Part shown: positions 1-8,666 of the stretch, piece by piece
Position numbering within the stretch: position 1 is the first letter of the stretch
Layout of the letters: every line of letters starts with the position of its first letter
Assembly (NCBI GenBank): GCA_964291475.2
Contig: OZ220078.1
Location: forward strand, 62,001 to 126,000
Origin: DAOUKH01 sp964291475
GTDB lineage: Bacteria > Chloroflexota > Dehalococcoidia > SHYB01
Length of the DNA: 64,000 nt
Direction of reading: 5' to 3'
Made by a program: the position numbers and the translations under genes
Notes under the pieces: model-generated
Told to the model about the DNA's origin: nothing
The model's input: the letters and a program-made list of their open reading frames with translations, nothing else
Databases searched by the model: none

Positions 1-690
1 CTGGTTCTCCTCGCCGATGAGACATTCGCGGGCGTTGACGCGGCAGTTGTCGTAGTAGACGACGTTCTGGATGCTGCCGGCGAGGTTGCCGAACTCCTCG
101 TAGCGGATGCCAGGGGTGTCGGCGGGGATGACGAAGAAGCTGATGCCCTTGTGCTTGGGGGCGTCGGGGTCGGTGCGGGCGAGGAGGAAGCTGTAGTCGG
201 CGAGGTGGAGGTGGCCGCCCCAGATCTTCTGGCCGTTGATGACGAAGTCGTCGCCGTCGCGGCGGGCCTGGGTGCGGAGGCCTGCGAGGTCGGAGCCGGC
301 GTCCGGCTCGGAGAATCCCTGGTGGAAGGCGACGTCGGCGCTGGAGATGGGGCCGAGGAAGCGCTGCTTCTGCTCCTCGGTGCCGTGCATCCAGATGGCG
401 GGGCCGAGGAAGCCGACTCCTTGGTCGCGGGCGTTGAACCGGTAGTAGGCGCTCTCCTCGGCGAAGATGAGCTGGCGGGTGATGGGGGCGTCCTGGCCGC
501 CGTATTCCTTGGGCCAGGCCATGGTGAGCCACTGGCGGTCGGCCATTTTCTTGCGCACGGAGCGGATGAACTCGTGCATGGCGTCGCGCTCGTCGTAGCC
601 GCCGTACCAGTCTGGGGGCAGCTCCTGCTCGTAGAAGTCGCGGAGCTCTTGGCGGAAGGCGAGGTCTTCGTCGGAGAAGGCGAAGTGCAT
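1..690 (-). CDS. Acyl-CoA dehydrogenase, N-terminal part (runs off the window)
   Basis: Flavoprotein that oxidises an acyl-CoA to the enoyl-CoA and passes electrons to ETF. Only the first 230 codons are present, starting at ATG 690 (MHFAFSDEDLAFRQELRDF) with a weak AGGAA ribosome site; the gene continues past base 1. The N-terminal helical domain is followed by the middle beta-domain with the FAD/substrate motifs QGFSEPDAGSDLAGLRT and INGQKIWGG near residues 130-165, both typical of the family. The C-terminal domain with the catalytic base lies outside, so chain-length specificity cannot be judged. Large acyl-CoA dehydrogenases of this type accompany CoA-transferases and hydratases like those elsewhere in the window. 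Confidence 0.93.
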   Translation of the reverse strand, partial: MHFAFSDEDLAFRQELRDFYEQELPPDWYGGYDERDAMHEFIRSVRKKMADRQWLTMAWPKEYGGQDAPITRQLIFAEESAYYRFNARDQGVGFLGPAIWMHGTEEQKQRFLGPISSADVAFHQGFSEPDAGSDLAGLRTQARRDGDDFVINGQKIWGGHLHLADYSFLLARTDPDAPKHKGISFFVIPADTPGIRYEEFGNLAGSIQNVVYYDNCRVNARECLIGEENQ

Positions 691-854
691 GGTGGTTCCT
701 GGCGATGGGAAACGGGAGCGCAGTCGGCGCGGGAGGGCGAGTGTAGCAACGCGCCGGAAATAGCGTCAAACCCCGGCGGATATGCTATTCTCCCCGTTGA
801 TACGCGGGATGAACGCGCACCGCCCACAGGTGGCGGGACGAACGGAGGCACACG

Positions 855-1994
855 ATGAAATACAAGGTGATCAACTCGGATGGGCACACCATCGAGCCCC
901 CGGATATGTGGCTGCGGTATCTGCCGAAGAAGTTCCACGACCGGGCTCCCCGCGTGGTGAAGGACCCCAAGGGCGGCGACGCCTGGGAGTTCTTCCCCGA
1001 CGTGGCCCCGGCGGCGATCGGCATGGTCACGACCGCCGGCCAGAAGTACGAAGAGATGCACTGGTACGGCTCGACCTACGAGACGATCAACAAGGGCTGC
1101 TTCGACGGGCAGGCCCGTGTCGAGGAGATGATCTTCGACGGCGTCGACGCCGAGGTGCTTTATCCCTCCCAGCGGATGATGACGTACTTCACGGGTTCGG
1201 ACGACGACGAGTTCCACAAGGCCGGCGTCGCTGCCTACAACGACTGGATCCTCAACGAGTTCGCCGCCGCCGATCACCGCCGGCTTATCCCGATGTACCA
1301 GATGCCGAACCTGGGGATCGAGAACAGCCTGGCCGAGTTGAAGAACGCGAAGAAGTCCGGCTACCGGGGCGTCATCCTGACGCACTGGCCGAGCGGCAGT
1401 CCGACACTGGGCCCGGACGAAGAGGTTTTCTGGGCCGAGGCGGAGAGCCTTGAGATGCCGGTGCACATCCACATCAACATCGGGGGCGGGAAGCGCGACG
1501 CCAAGGAGGCGGCCATCGCCGCCGCGGCGGCTTCGGAGAACCTGAACACGATGCTCGGCGGGATGCCGTTCGGGAGCTTCCCGCAGACGATGTCGGACAT
1601 CATCCACCAGGGCATCTTCGACCGGTATCCGACGCTCAAGATGGTCGGCGTCGAGGTGCAGGCGGGGTGGATCCCGGCCGTGCTGGCGTGGTGGGACGAC
1701 CGTTACTGGCGGAACCGCTCGATGACGGGTTGCAACTTGAAGATGCTCCCCAGCGAGTACTTCCGCCGCAACTGGCTCGTGACGTTCATCATCGACCGCT
1801 TCGCGGTCAAGAACCGCGAAGACATCGGCGTGGGCAACATCATGTGGTCGAACGACTACCCGCACCACGGCAATGACTGGCCGTACAGCCGGAAGGTGAT
1901 CGCAGAGATGTTCGACGGGATACCCGCGGACGAGAAGTACGCCATGACGTGCGGCAACGCGATGGAGCTGTACGGGCTCGAGGACGACGAGTAG
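855..1994 (+). CDS. Amidohydrolase (amidohydrolase_2 family, TIM-barrel metal-dependent hydrolase)
   Basis: 379-aa predicted metal-dependent hydrolase or decarboxylase of the ACMSD/amidohydrolase_2 group. The N-terminus has SDGHTIEP in place of the usual DxHxH metal motif; HIHINIGGG sits mid-protein and the C-terminal part carries NDYPHHGNDWPYS with the conserved Asp-Tyr-Pro-His motif. Start ATG 855 follows GGAGG at 844-848. The gene is monocistronic: a strong terminator follows at 2023-2060. A paralogue with the same SDSHTMEP and WGNDYPHSDSTWP pattern lies at 56107-57234. The substrate cannot be inferred; aromatic-ring-cleavage-type acids are one possibility. Confidence 0.88.
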   Translation: MKYKVINSDGHTIEPPDMWLRYLPKKFHDRAPRVVKDPKGGDAWEFFPDVAPAAIGMVTTAGQKYEEMHWYGSTYETINKGCFDGQARVEEMIFDGVDAEVLYPSQRMMTYFTGSDDDEFHKAGVAAYNDWILNEFAAADHRRLIPMYQMPNLGIENSLAELKNAKKSGYRGVILTHWPSGSPTLGPDEEVFWAEAESLEMPVHIHINIGGGKRDAKEAAIAAAAASENLNTMLGGMPFGSFPQTMSDIIHQGIFDRYPTLKMVGVEVQAGWIPAVLAWWDDRYWRNRSMTGCNLKMLPSEYFRRNWLVTFIIDRFAVKNREDIGVGNIMWSNDYPHHGNDWPYSRKVIAEMFDGIPADEKYAMTCGNAMELYGLEDDE

Positions 1995-2022
1995 TCGTAC
2001 TCGCCTCACGCAGGGTCTGATC

Positions 2023-2060
2023 AAGAGGCCGCGCTTCCCAGGAGCGCGGCCTCTTTTCTT
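2023..2060 (+). terminator. Rho-independent terminator of the amidohydrolase gene
   Basis: Perfect 13-bp stem (2023-2035 paired with 2043-2055), 7-nt loop, GC-rich arms and a CTTTTCTT tail. It lies 28 bp after the stop codon at 1994. Confidence 0.93.
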
Positions 2061-2100
2061 GGTGCGGGTGTCGGGCTTCGATGACCGCCGGCGGTGGTGA

Positions 2101-2222
2101 GGGGGGTCCCTCATCTCAATCTTCTCCCGTGGGGAGAAGAGGGAAGACCTCCCGGCCTCACCCCTCCGACGCGCCTGCGGCGCGTGCCCTCTCTCAAATC
2201 TCCCCCAGAGGGGGAGAGGCTT
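2101..2222 (-). repeat. Dispersed intergenic repeat, partial copy
   Basis: Matches, in reverse orientation, the unit of the tandem array at 46839-47715: it carries the CTTCTCCCGTGGGGAGAAG hairpin, a GC-rich GCGCGCC-type palindrome and the CTCCCCCAGAGGGGGAG hairpin, but lacks the central segment of the array unit. It fills most of the gap between the terminator at 2060 and the fumarase promoter. No credible gene is seen here. Confidence 0.8.
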
Positions 2223-2284
2223 TATCCGCAAGGGAGCGGGGCAAGGGAGGCCGGCGCTGGCGTATGGGGTATATGGGCGTCGGG

Positions 2285-2290
2285 TATACT
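2285..2290 (+). promoter_or_regulatory. Putative -10 element of fumC
   Basis: TATACT, 18 bp upstream of the GTG start at 2309. No convincing -35 hexamer is visible 16-18 bp upstream. The predicted leader would be only about 12 nt and begins with the GGAGGG ribosome-binding site. Confidence 0.5.
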
Positions 2291-2308
2291 GATTGCCGGA
2301 GGGAACCG

Positions 2309-3706
2309 GTGACTTCAAGCGGCGGCACGCGCATCGAGCGCGACACGATGGGCCCGATGGAGGTCCCCGAGGCGGCGTACTACGGCGCCTCGACGATGCG
2401 GGCGGTGCTGAACTTCCCCATCTCCGACCTGCGGTTTCCGCGTTCGTTCATCCGGGCGCTGGGGTTGATCAAGCGCTGCGCCGCCGAGGCCAACCGGGAC
2501 CTGGGCTTGCTCGACGCGAAGACCGCGGGCGCGATCTCGGCGGCGGCGGACGAGGTGGCGGAGGGCAAGCTCGACGAGCACTTCGTGGTCGATATCTTCC
2601 AGACGGGGTCGGGCACCTCGACGAACATGAACGCCAACGAGGTGATCGCGAACCGCGCCGGCGAGCTGCTCGACGAGGGGCGCGGCTCGAAGGCGGTGCA
2701 CCCCAACGACCACGTGAACCTGGGGCAGTCGTCGAACGACGTCATCCCCACCGCGATCCACCTCGCGGCGTTGATGGAAATCGAGGAACGGCTGGCTCCG
2801 GCCTTGGAGCAGTTGCACGCGTCGTTGCGGAAAAAGAGCGACGAGTTCTCGGGCATCGTGAAGACGGGTAGGACACACCTCCAGGACGCTACGCCGGTGA
2901 CGTTGGGGCAGGAGTTCGACGGCTACGCCGGCCAGGTCGAGCGGGGGCTGCGCCGCCTCGACGCGGCGCGGGCCGACCTCCGCGAAGTCGCGTTGGGCGG
3001 GACGGCCGTCGGGAGCGGAGTGAACACCCACCCCGAGTTCGCCAGCCGCACGTGCGCCAAGGTGTCCGCTGCGGCGGGCGTCGAGATCCGGGAGACCGAT
3101 AGCCACTTTCAGGCGCAGGCGACGCTTGACGGCGTCGTGCAGGCGAGCGGCTGTCTTCGCACCGTCGCGGTGAGCTTGCTGAAGATCTCCAACGACGTGC
3201 GATTCCTTGGATCGGGGCCGCGGGCCGGCATCGGCGAGCTCGCGCTTCCCGAGGTGCAGCCGGGAAGCTCGATCATGCCCGGCAAGGTGAACCCGGTGAT
3301 CGCGGAGTCGCTCATACAGGTCTGCGCCCAGGTGATCGGCAACGACACGGCGGTGACGCAGAGCGGTGAGTGGAGCTTCTTCGAGCTGAACACGATGATG
3401 CCGGTCGCCGCCCACAATCTGCTGCAGAGCATCGACCTGTTGGCCGCGGGGTCGTCGAACTTCGCGGCGCAGTGCGTCGACGGCCTCGAGGCGACGAGCC
3501 AGGGGCCGGACTCCGTGGAGCGGGGCCTGATGCTGGCCACGGCGCTCGCGCCGGTCGTCGGCTACGACAAGGCCGCCGCGATCGCCAAAGATGCGGCGAA
3601 GTCGGGGCGCACCATCGCCGAGGTGGCCCAGGAACAGACGGACCTGAGCGCCGACGACCTTGCACGGATACTCGACCCAATCTCCATGACGAAGCCGAGC
3701 GCCTAA
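2309..3706 (+). CDS. fumC: Class II fumarate hydratase
   Basis: Reversible hydration of fumarate to L-malate in the TCA cycle, cytosolic homotetramer. From GTG 2309 the protein is 465 aa, the usual family length; the in-frame region upstream is repeat DNA. GGAGGG at 2298-2303, 5 nt before the GTG, supports this start. Features: substrate-loop TGSGTSTNMNANEV, HPNDHVNLGQSSNDVIPTAIH, GRTHLQDATPVTLGQE, and the superfamily signature GSSIMPGKVNPV (near residue 317). These match fumarase rather than argininosuccinate lyase or aspartase, though class II fumarase and aspartase share motifs. It stands alone between repeat DNA and the lipoprotein genes. Confidence 0.96.
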   Translation: MTSSGGTRIERDTMGPMEVPEAAYYGASTMRAVLNFPISDLRFPRSFIRALGLIKRCAAEANRDLGLLDAKTAGAISAAADEVAEGKLDEHFVVDIFQTGSGTSTNMNANEVIANRAGELLDEGRGSKAVHPNDHVNLGQSSNDVIPTAIHLAALMEIEERLAPALEQLHASLRKKSDEFSGIVKTGRTHLQDATPVTLGQEFDGYAGQVERGLRRLDAARADLREVALGGTAVGSGVNTHPEFASRTCAKVSAAAGVEIRETDSHFQAQATLDGVVQASGCLRTVAVSLLKISNDVRFLGSGPRAGIGELALPEVQPGSSIMPGKVNPVIAESLIQVCAQVIGNDTAVTQSGEWSFFELNTMMPVAAHNLLQSIDLLAAGSSNFAAQCVDGLEATSQGPDSVERGLMLATALAPVVGYDKAAAIAKDAAKSGRTIAEVAQEQTDLSADDLARILDPISMTKPSA

Positions 3707-3813
3707 GCGAGGCGATAGAACCCGTCGAGACCAGATACTCGTACTACCGAAGGGGCGAATAGACAGAGGCACGGGACTGGAGCGCAGTCCGAACGGTGGA
3801 AGGAGCCCAGACC

Positions 3814-4640
3814 ATGTTGAAGCGAACCACACTGATGGGCGCCGCCCTCGCCGCGGTCTTGACGATCGCCGCGTGTTCCGGCGCGGATCCCACGGCGACG
3901 CCGGTGCCGCCGACCGATACGCCCGTGCCACCAACGGCTACGTCGGTCCCGCCGACGGACACACCGGTGCCGCCGACGGACACACCGGTGCCACCGACGA
4001 ACACACCGGTGCCGCCGACGGCGACGCCGGTGCCACCGACGGCGACGCCCGCTCCAGCGGCCACGGAGCCGCCCGCGCCGGCGGCTACGGCGGCGCCCGT
4101 GGCGACGGCCCCTCCGGCGACCGAAGACTCGCCGGTCGAGGCGTACGCGAAGCAGTGCCAGATGGACGTCGCGGTCCAGTTCATGACGCAACTGAGCTCG
4201 TTCGAGGGCGATCCCGTAACGCTCGATCCGACGGGCACCCTTACTTGGGGACGGCTCGCGGAGCTGCTTGACGGCGGCGTGCAGACCTTCAGCCAACTGA
4301 TGCCGCCGCCGGAGCTGCAGGAATACCATGACGCCCGGCTGAACTCCTTCAGGGCCTTCCGCGATTCGGCCCTTTCGCAGCCCAGTGGACGGGCTGTTCA
4401 TCATGGACTTCCTGGTGGTTATCCAGGAGATCTTCCCGCAGCTCATCGAGATCAGCCTCGACCCGGACAAGACCGATGAGCAGAAGGAAGAGTTGATTCA
4501 GGAGATAGCCACGGAGAAACTCAGCGAGTTCTTCGGCCCGGAGTGGGCCGAGACGGGCGCAGGCCGAGTCGGCGGCGTGGGAGGCGCTCCCCGAGGAGAC
4601 GCGCGCCATCTTGGAAAGCTATGATTGCCTGAGCGTCTAA
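3814..4640 (+). pseudogene. Thr/Pro-linker lipoprotein, first tandem copy, two frameshifts
   Basis: Exported lipoprotein of unknown function. Start ATG 3814 follows AAGGAG at 3800-3805. A signal peptide ends in the lipobox LTIAAC, then comes a spacer of repeated TPVPPTDTPVPPT-like units (about residues 30-95) and a helical C-terminal domain. That domain is homologous to the next gene but is read in three frames: one extra base near 4384 (CCCAGTGG) and a second near 4555-4557 (GGG run) restore continuous similarity, ending ESYDCLSV at 4638-4640. Either both are sequencing errors and the protein is intact at about 274 aa, or the copy is decaying after duplication. Confidence 0.8.
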
Positions 4641-4643
4641 GTC

Positions 4644-5393
4644 ATGTTGAAACGCGTTACCTGGATAAGCATTGCCGTTGCGGCGGCCCTCACCGTCGCC
4701 GCGTGTTCGGGGGCGGAGCCCACGCCGACTCCGACCCCGACTCCACCGCCGCCCACGGCGACGCCGACACCCAAGCCTCCGCCCACGCCGGGGCCGACGT
4801 ACACGCCCGAGCCAACGTATACCCCAGTACCGACGTACACACCGGTGCCGACGTATACGCCCCCGCCTCCAACACCGACCCCACCCATCGGGCCGGAGGT
4901 CGCGGCGTACGCCCAGGCGTGCGGGTCGATCACCGCCGTACAGGTCTTCAACCAGCTTGGAAACTTCGGCGGCGACCCGAGCGCTCTTGACCAGCTCGGC
5001 CCCCTTACCTGGGGGGCTTTGAGAGACTTGGCTACAGGAGGCGTGCAGGCCTTCGGCGCCTTGGTCCCGCCCCCAGATCTTCCGGCCTACCACAATGCCC
5101 GGGTACGCCAACTGGAAGCCCTGCGCGCCGCGGCGGAGACGCACCCCGCCGACGCGTTGTTCCTCGAAGACTTCCTGGCTCTCGTCGAGGGCATGTTCCC
5201 GCGGCTCCTCCAGATCGGCCTTGACGCGACCAAGACCGACGAGGAGAAGGAGATCCTGATCAATCAGGAGATCCAGACGGAGATGGGCGGGTTCTTCGGC
5301 CCGGACTTCGCGGCCGCGCTCCTCCTGGAGGTAGAAGCGAGAGCGGGACTGTCCGAGGAGGTTGCCGCCATCCTCGACGAGTACGGCTGCTAG
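4644..5393 (+). CDS. Thr/Pro-linker lipoprotein, second tandem copy
   Basis: 249 aa, 3 nt after the first copy and probably co-transcribed. Signal peptide MLKRVTWISIAVAAALTVAAC ends in a lipobox with Cys 21; residues about 25-78 are a TPTPTP/PTYTPVPTYTP spacer that would hold the folded domain off the membrane. The C-terminal domain of about 160 aa is helical and acidic (LTWGALRDLATGGVQAFGALVPPPDLPAYHNAR, split here only for description) with no catalytic motif that I recognise. Tandem paralogues with the same spacer suggest a surface or periplasm-like binding role. The stop overlaps by 4 bp the convergent stop of the SagB-type gene. Confidence 0.85.
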   Translation: MLKRVTWISIAVAAALTVAACSGAEPTPTPTPTPPPPTATPTPKPPPTPGPTYTPEPTYTPVPTYTPVPTYTPPPPTPTPPIGPEVAAYAQACGSITAVQVFNQLGNFGGDPSALDQLGPLTWGALRDLATGGVQAFGALVPPPDLPAYHNARVRQLEALRAAAETHPADALFLEDFLALVEGMFPRLLQIGLDATKTDEEKEILINQEIQTEMGGFFGPDFAAALLLEVEARAGLSEEVAAILDEYGC

Positions 5394-6953
5394 GCGCCGC
5401 GCTTGGCCCGCTTTCCTAGGGCCACGAGGAACATGACGCTCTTGCCCGCCGCGTGCGGCGACAGGAAGTCGATGGTCTCGTCGTCGAAGAAGGTGAGACC
5501 GGATGCGCCGAATCCCTGGGCGTAGGCAGCAAGGTAGAGCCTGCCGCCCATAAGCCCCGCCTCGAGCTGGGCGGCGCGGTAAGCGCGGTCGCCGAACCGG
5601 TCGACGAGCCGTTCGAGGTCGACGGTGAAGAAGACGTCCGCCGCGGCGTCCTTGGGCAGGGCCTGCTCGAGGCCGAGGAAACCGGCCTGGTCGCGGAAGT
5701 CGCCCAGCATCAGCGGCTCCAACGCTTGTTCCTCGCGGCGGTAGTGGTAGACCCCGGCCTCCAGCCCCTCGACGTCGTTGGCGATGACGTACATCTGGTT
5801 GACGGGTTTGGCCGTGTCGCCGAGGAAGTCGGCGTTCAGGGGCGCGTCGGCGGACGCCAAGCATACGGAAAGCTGCTCGAACGTAATCGGCTCGCGGGCG
5901 AAGACGCGCGGCGAGCCGCGCCGCTGGATGATCTCCTCGATGATCCGGGGCTGCTCCTGGCCGCCGGCGGGCCTGGGGAACGACTTGAGAGGAACCGTGG
6001 CCCGCGACGGTGGCGGGTCTTGGCGCTCCGGCGGGTCGCCGCGCCACGCGGCGGCGGCTTTGGGCGTCGCCAACGTTGAGGCGGCGTGCAGCTCGCGAAT
6101 CTTGGGGTAGTCGACCATCGTGCGGGAGAGCGGCGCGGTCTTGAGGTCGAGCGGCGGCATCTCGGGCGTGGTGGAGGGCGTGGCCGCTCCTTGGCCGACA
6201 GGGAATGAGCGCGGCGGCGCCCTCCCACTGGGGGTCGAGTCCGAGCAGGGCTTCGATGCGTTGGTCGGCGAACCCCATCACGACGCCGGCGCGCAGCTCC
6301 GACGCCGACGCAACGGCGAGCAGATTCGCCAGCATCGTGCCGCTGTCCCACCCCACGTGCCGGTAGGCCCGCGACTGGTACTTCCAGGAGTTGCGCCAGT
6401 AGGTGCTGGCGAGGACGAGGGTGGCGGGCGCATCGGCGACCGAGGGGTGATGCCCCGACGCCTCGATCACGGCGGCGCGGTAGTCGCCGGAGCGCAGCCG
6501 CCGGAGGGCGAAGTCGTGGACGCCGAAGTGGTAGACGCCGGCTTCGAGACCGTCGACGCCGCCGCAGACGAGGTAGATGTCGACGTGGTAGAGCGCGCCG
6601 GTGCAGGCGGCGGCGCGGAAGTAGAGCTTGTGGTTGCCGTGGTCGTAGCTCTTGGTGATGCCGGCGGAGTAGTAGAAGAGCTTGGCGAGATCGGCGAGGT
6701 TGGGGGCGCGGTCCGCTCCTGAAGCGCCGCCGGCGATGGCGTCGAGGGCGGGGAGGGTGGAGGGGTAGAGGCCGCGCGGCAGCTCGATGGGGTCCAGGCC
6801 TTCATAGACCTTGAACGGCATGGGCTGGTTCGGGAAGTCGAGGAAGTGCCGGTTGGTGCGGATGCTGACCGGGGAGTGCTTGGTGGCGGCGTGATAGTCG
6901 AGGGCCGTCTGACCGGCGCGGTCCAGCGGGCCGTCATCAGTAGGAGGGGCCAA
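5390..6953 (-). CDS. SagB-type dehydrogenase, two nitroreductase domains, one frameshift
   Basis: FMN-dependent oxidoreductase related to SagB/ThcOx, which oxidise azolines in peptide natural products; stand-alone two-domain members have unknown substrates. The first domain opens with YHAATKHSP and contains FYYSAGITK and GGVDGLEAGVYHF; the second contains QRRGSPRVF, DVEGLEAGVYHYR and GFGASGLTFFDD, so the halves are internally duplicated. The reading frame breaks once near 6200: removing one base from the CAGGG run joins ALIP to VGQGAATPSTTPEMPPL. Likely start is TTG 6953 with a GGGAG upstream; this start is uncertain. The FIST gene ends 22 bp upstream, so the two are probably co-transcribed. 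No precursor peptide or cyclodehydratase is seen nearby. Confidence 0.85.
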
Positions 6954-6975
6954 GAGGGTCGCGCTCCCGCCGCGT

Positions 6976-8163
6976 CTAGGACGCCCGGCGGCTGAAGATG
7001 CCGAAGGAACTGGTGAAGCCGTGGAGGAAGGTGCTCGACCCCACGGGGCCGATTTCGCCGTTGCAGAAGAAGCCGCCCAGGGGGATGTCGCCGACCTTGC
7101 CGCGGAAGAGGCCGGTGTCGTGGTCGGGCTTGCCGAAGAGGTGCTGGCCGCGCCCGAGGCAGGAAAAGAGCAGCGCGCCCGAGCCCGGCGCGTCCTGGTG
7201 CGCCGCCGCGTGGGCGCCGAGCATGGTGTCGAGGTCCTCGGCGGCGCTCACCGAGTCGCGGACGTGGAACTGGACGACCTGCCCCTCCCGCAGCATTTCG
7301 CCGATGGCGAGGCCGTTGCTCTCGCGCTGGATGCCCATGACGTTGCGAATGAGGAAGTCGCCTTGGGCGAAGTCCGTCTTCAGGGGGTCCATCACGACGC
7401 CAAGGTGGAGAGCGGAGTTGATGAGTCGCCGGTCGCGTTCGTCGGCGCTCTCGAACTCGCGGCGGAGCACCTGCATGGGCTGCTCCTCGTCGAGCTCGAG
7501 GAGGATGTTGCCCTGCGCCTTGGTGACGACGTGGGTGCTGCCGATGGGGCGGCACCCCTGCGCGACGATGGTGTCGACCTGGATGTCGCCGGACAGGGCG
7601 ACGCCGACGGCCCCGCCGCGGTGGATGTCATCATTCAGGAAGAGGGCGTTGCGGCCCGGCCCCTGGCCTCCGCTGGCGAGCCCGCCGATCTTGACCGCCG
7701 ACGGGAAGGCATAGTCGAGGCCGGCGATCAGGGAGTCGGCGCGCAGCGAGAAAGGGTCGGCGAGCAGGACGAAGTGCGGGTCGTCCGCCGCGGCGACGCC
7801 GACGGCGGCTTCCCATGCGGCGGGGCCGGCGTCGGGGTCGGGGAGGCGTTCGTCTTGGATGGCGAACGGGGTGACCTCGACGCCGGGCAGAGAGGCCGTG
7901 GTGAGCGAGAAGCCGGTGCGGTCTTCGACCTCGCGGCCGCCGCCGATGACGCCCCCTCCCGAGCAACCCACAAGCGTCTTCGGCCCGAGGCGCTCGCGCA
8001 GCAGGGCGGCGACCTGGTCGAAGTCGGGAGCGTGGTGCGGCGAGACGAAGACGACGGCGAGGTCTGGGGGCTCGCCGGCCAGGTCGGCCCGCGCGTTCCC
8101 GACGACTTCGGAGATGGCGTCCTTGACGTCAAACTCCTCGGAAACGCTGGAGCTCCACTTCAT
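6976..8163 (-). CDS. FIST domain protein (FIST_N + FIST_C)
   Basis: 395-aa stand-alone sensor-type protein. FIST domains are predicted to bind small ligands, perhaps amino acids, in signal transduction proteins. The FIST_N part spans about residues 1-200 with PKTLVGCSGGGVIGGG, and FIST_C about 210-380 ending in GKVGDIPLGGFFCNGEIGPV, the hallmark CNGEIGP motif. There are no transmembrane segments and no attached output domain, so any signalling partner is separate. ATG 8163 has only a weak ribosome site. It precedes the SagB-type gene with a 22-bp gap, which suggests a shared transcript. Confidence 0.92.
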   Translation of the reverse strand: MKWSSSVSEEFDVKDAISEVVGNARADLAGEPPDLAVVFVSPHHAPDFDQVAALLRERLGPKTLVGCSGGGVIGGGREVEDRTGFSLTTASLPGVEVTPFAIQDERLPDPDAGPAAWEAAVGVAAADDPHFVLLADPFSLRADSLIAGLDYAFPSAVKIGGLASGGQGPGRNALFLNDDIHRGGAVGVALSGDIQVDTIVAQGCRPIGSTHVVTKAQGNILLELDEEQPMQVLRREFESADERDRRLINSALHLGVVMDPLKTDFAQGDFLIRNVMGIQRESNGLAIGEMLREGQVVQFHVRDSVSAAEDLDTMLGAHAAAHQDAPGSGALLFSCLGRGQHLFGKPDHDTGLFRGKVGDIPLGGFFCNGEIGPVGSSTFLHGFTSSFGIFSRRAS

Positions 8164-8243
8164 TGACTGACTGCCCTCACCCCGCCCGAAGGCGGGACAA
8201 ACGCATTATGAAACCACCTGAAGAGGGGCGCAACATCGCGGCC

Positions 8244-8666
8244 CTAGGCAAGTGCGACGGCGGCCTCGCCGGAGACGACCTCGTCGGCGCCGTTCTTGAC
8301 GATGGAGACCGCGATGAACGCCTCGCCGCCGGGGTCACGCGAGGAGACGGACGTCACGGCGCCGCGGACGGTGAGCTCGTCGCCGGCGAAGGCGGGGGCG
8401 TGGTTGCGAAGGGCGATCCGCTTCACCGCTGCCGGGTCGCCCGACCAGGCGGCGAGCATCCGGACGAGATAGCCGGTCATAAGGGGGCCGGTGACCAGGA
8501 CGTCGTCGTAGCCTTCGGAGCGCGCCCATTCCTTGTCGTAGTGGACGCGGTGCGGCGTCCAGAAGGCGACGCCGAAGAGGAAGACGGAGACGTTGGTGGG
8601 GGTGACGGTGAGCGGCGGGAGCTCGTCGCCGACGTTGACGGTATTGAGGGAACGGAGCGGCGTCAT
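8244..8666 (-). CDS. MaoC-like hot-dog dehydratase
   Basis: 140-aa single hot-dog-fold protein of the MaoC dehydratase/(R)-specific enoyl-CoA hydratase group. TPHRVHYDKEWARSEGYDDVLVTGPLMTGYL is the conserved segment (Asp/His/Tyr region, positions about 38-68); the hot-dog helix and ALRNHAPAFAGDELTVRG strand follow. The ATG overlaps the TGA of the epimerase gene (ATGA at 8663-8666), so translation is probably coupled in the group 10366 to 8244. It resembles the C-terminal half of double hot-dog acyl-CoA dehydratases; the substrate is probably an acyl-CoA or acyl-ACP. Confidence 0.88.
   Translation of the reverse strand: MTPLRSLNTVNVGDELPPLTVTPTNVSVFLFGVAFWTPHRVHYDKEWARSEGYDDVLVTGPLMTGYLVRMLAAWSGDPAAVKRIALRNHAPAFAGDELTVRGAVTSVSSRDPGGEAFIAVSIVKNGADEVVSGEAAVALA

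Noticed and set aside
151..858. Plus-strand open frame of 235 codons at the left edge
   Set aside because: It is antisense to the acyl-CoA dehydrogenase; its composition (runs of Val, Gly, Glu) is typical of a mirror frame in GC-rich DNA.
2315..3934. Minus-strand open frame of 539 codons opposite fumC
   Set aside because: Low-complexity Arg/His/Leu-rich translation with no motif; fumC on the other strand is unambiguous.
5390..6953. TOMM/RiPP biosynthetic cluster around the SagB-type gene
   Set aside because: No YcaO cyclodehydratase, precursor peptide or dedicated transporter is visible within several kilobases.
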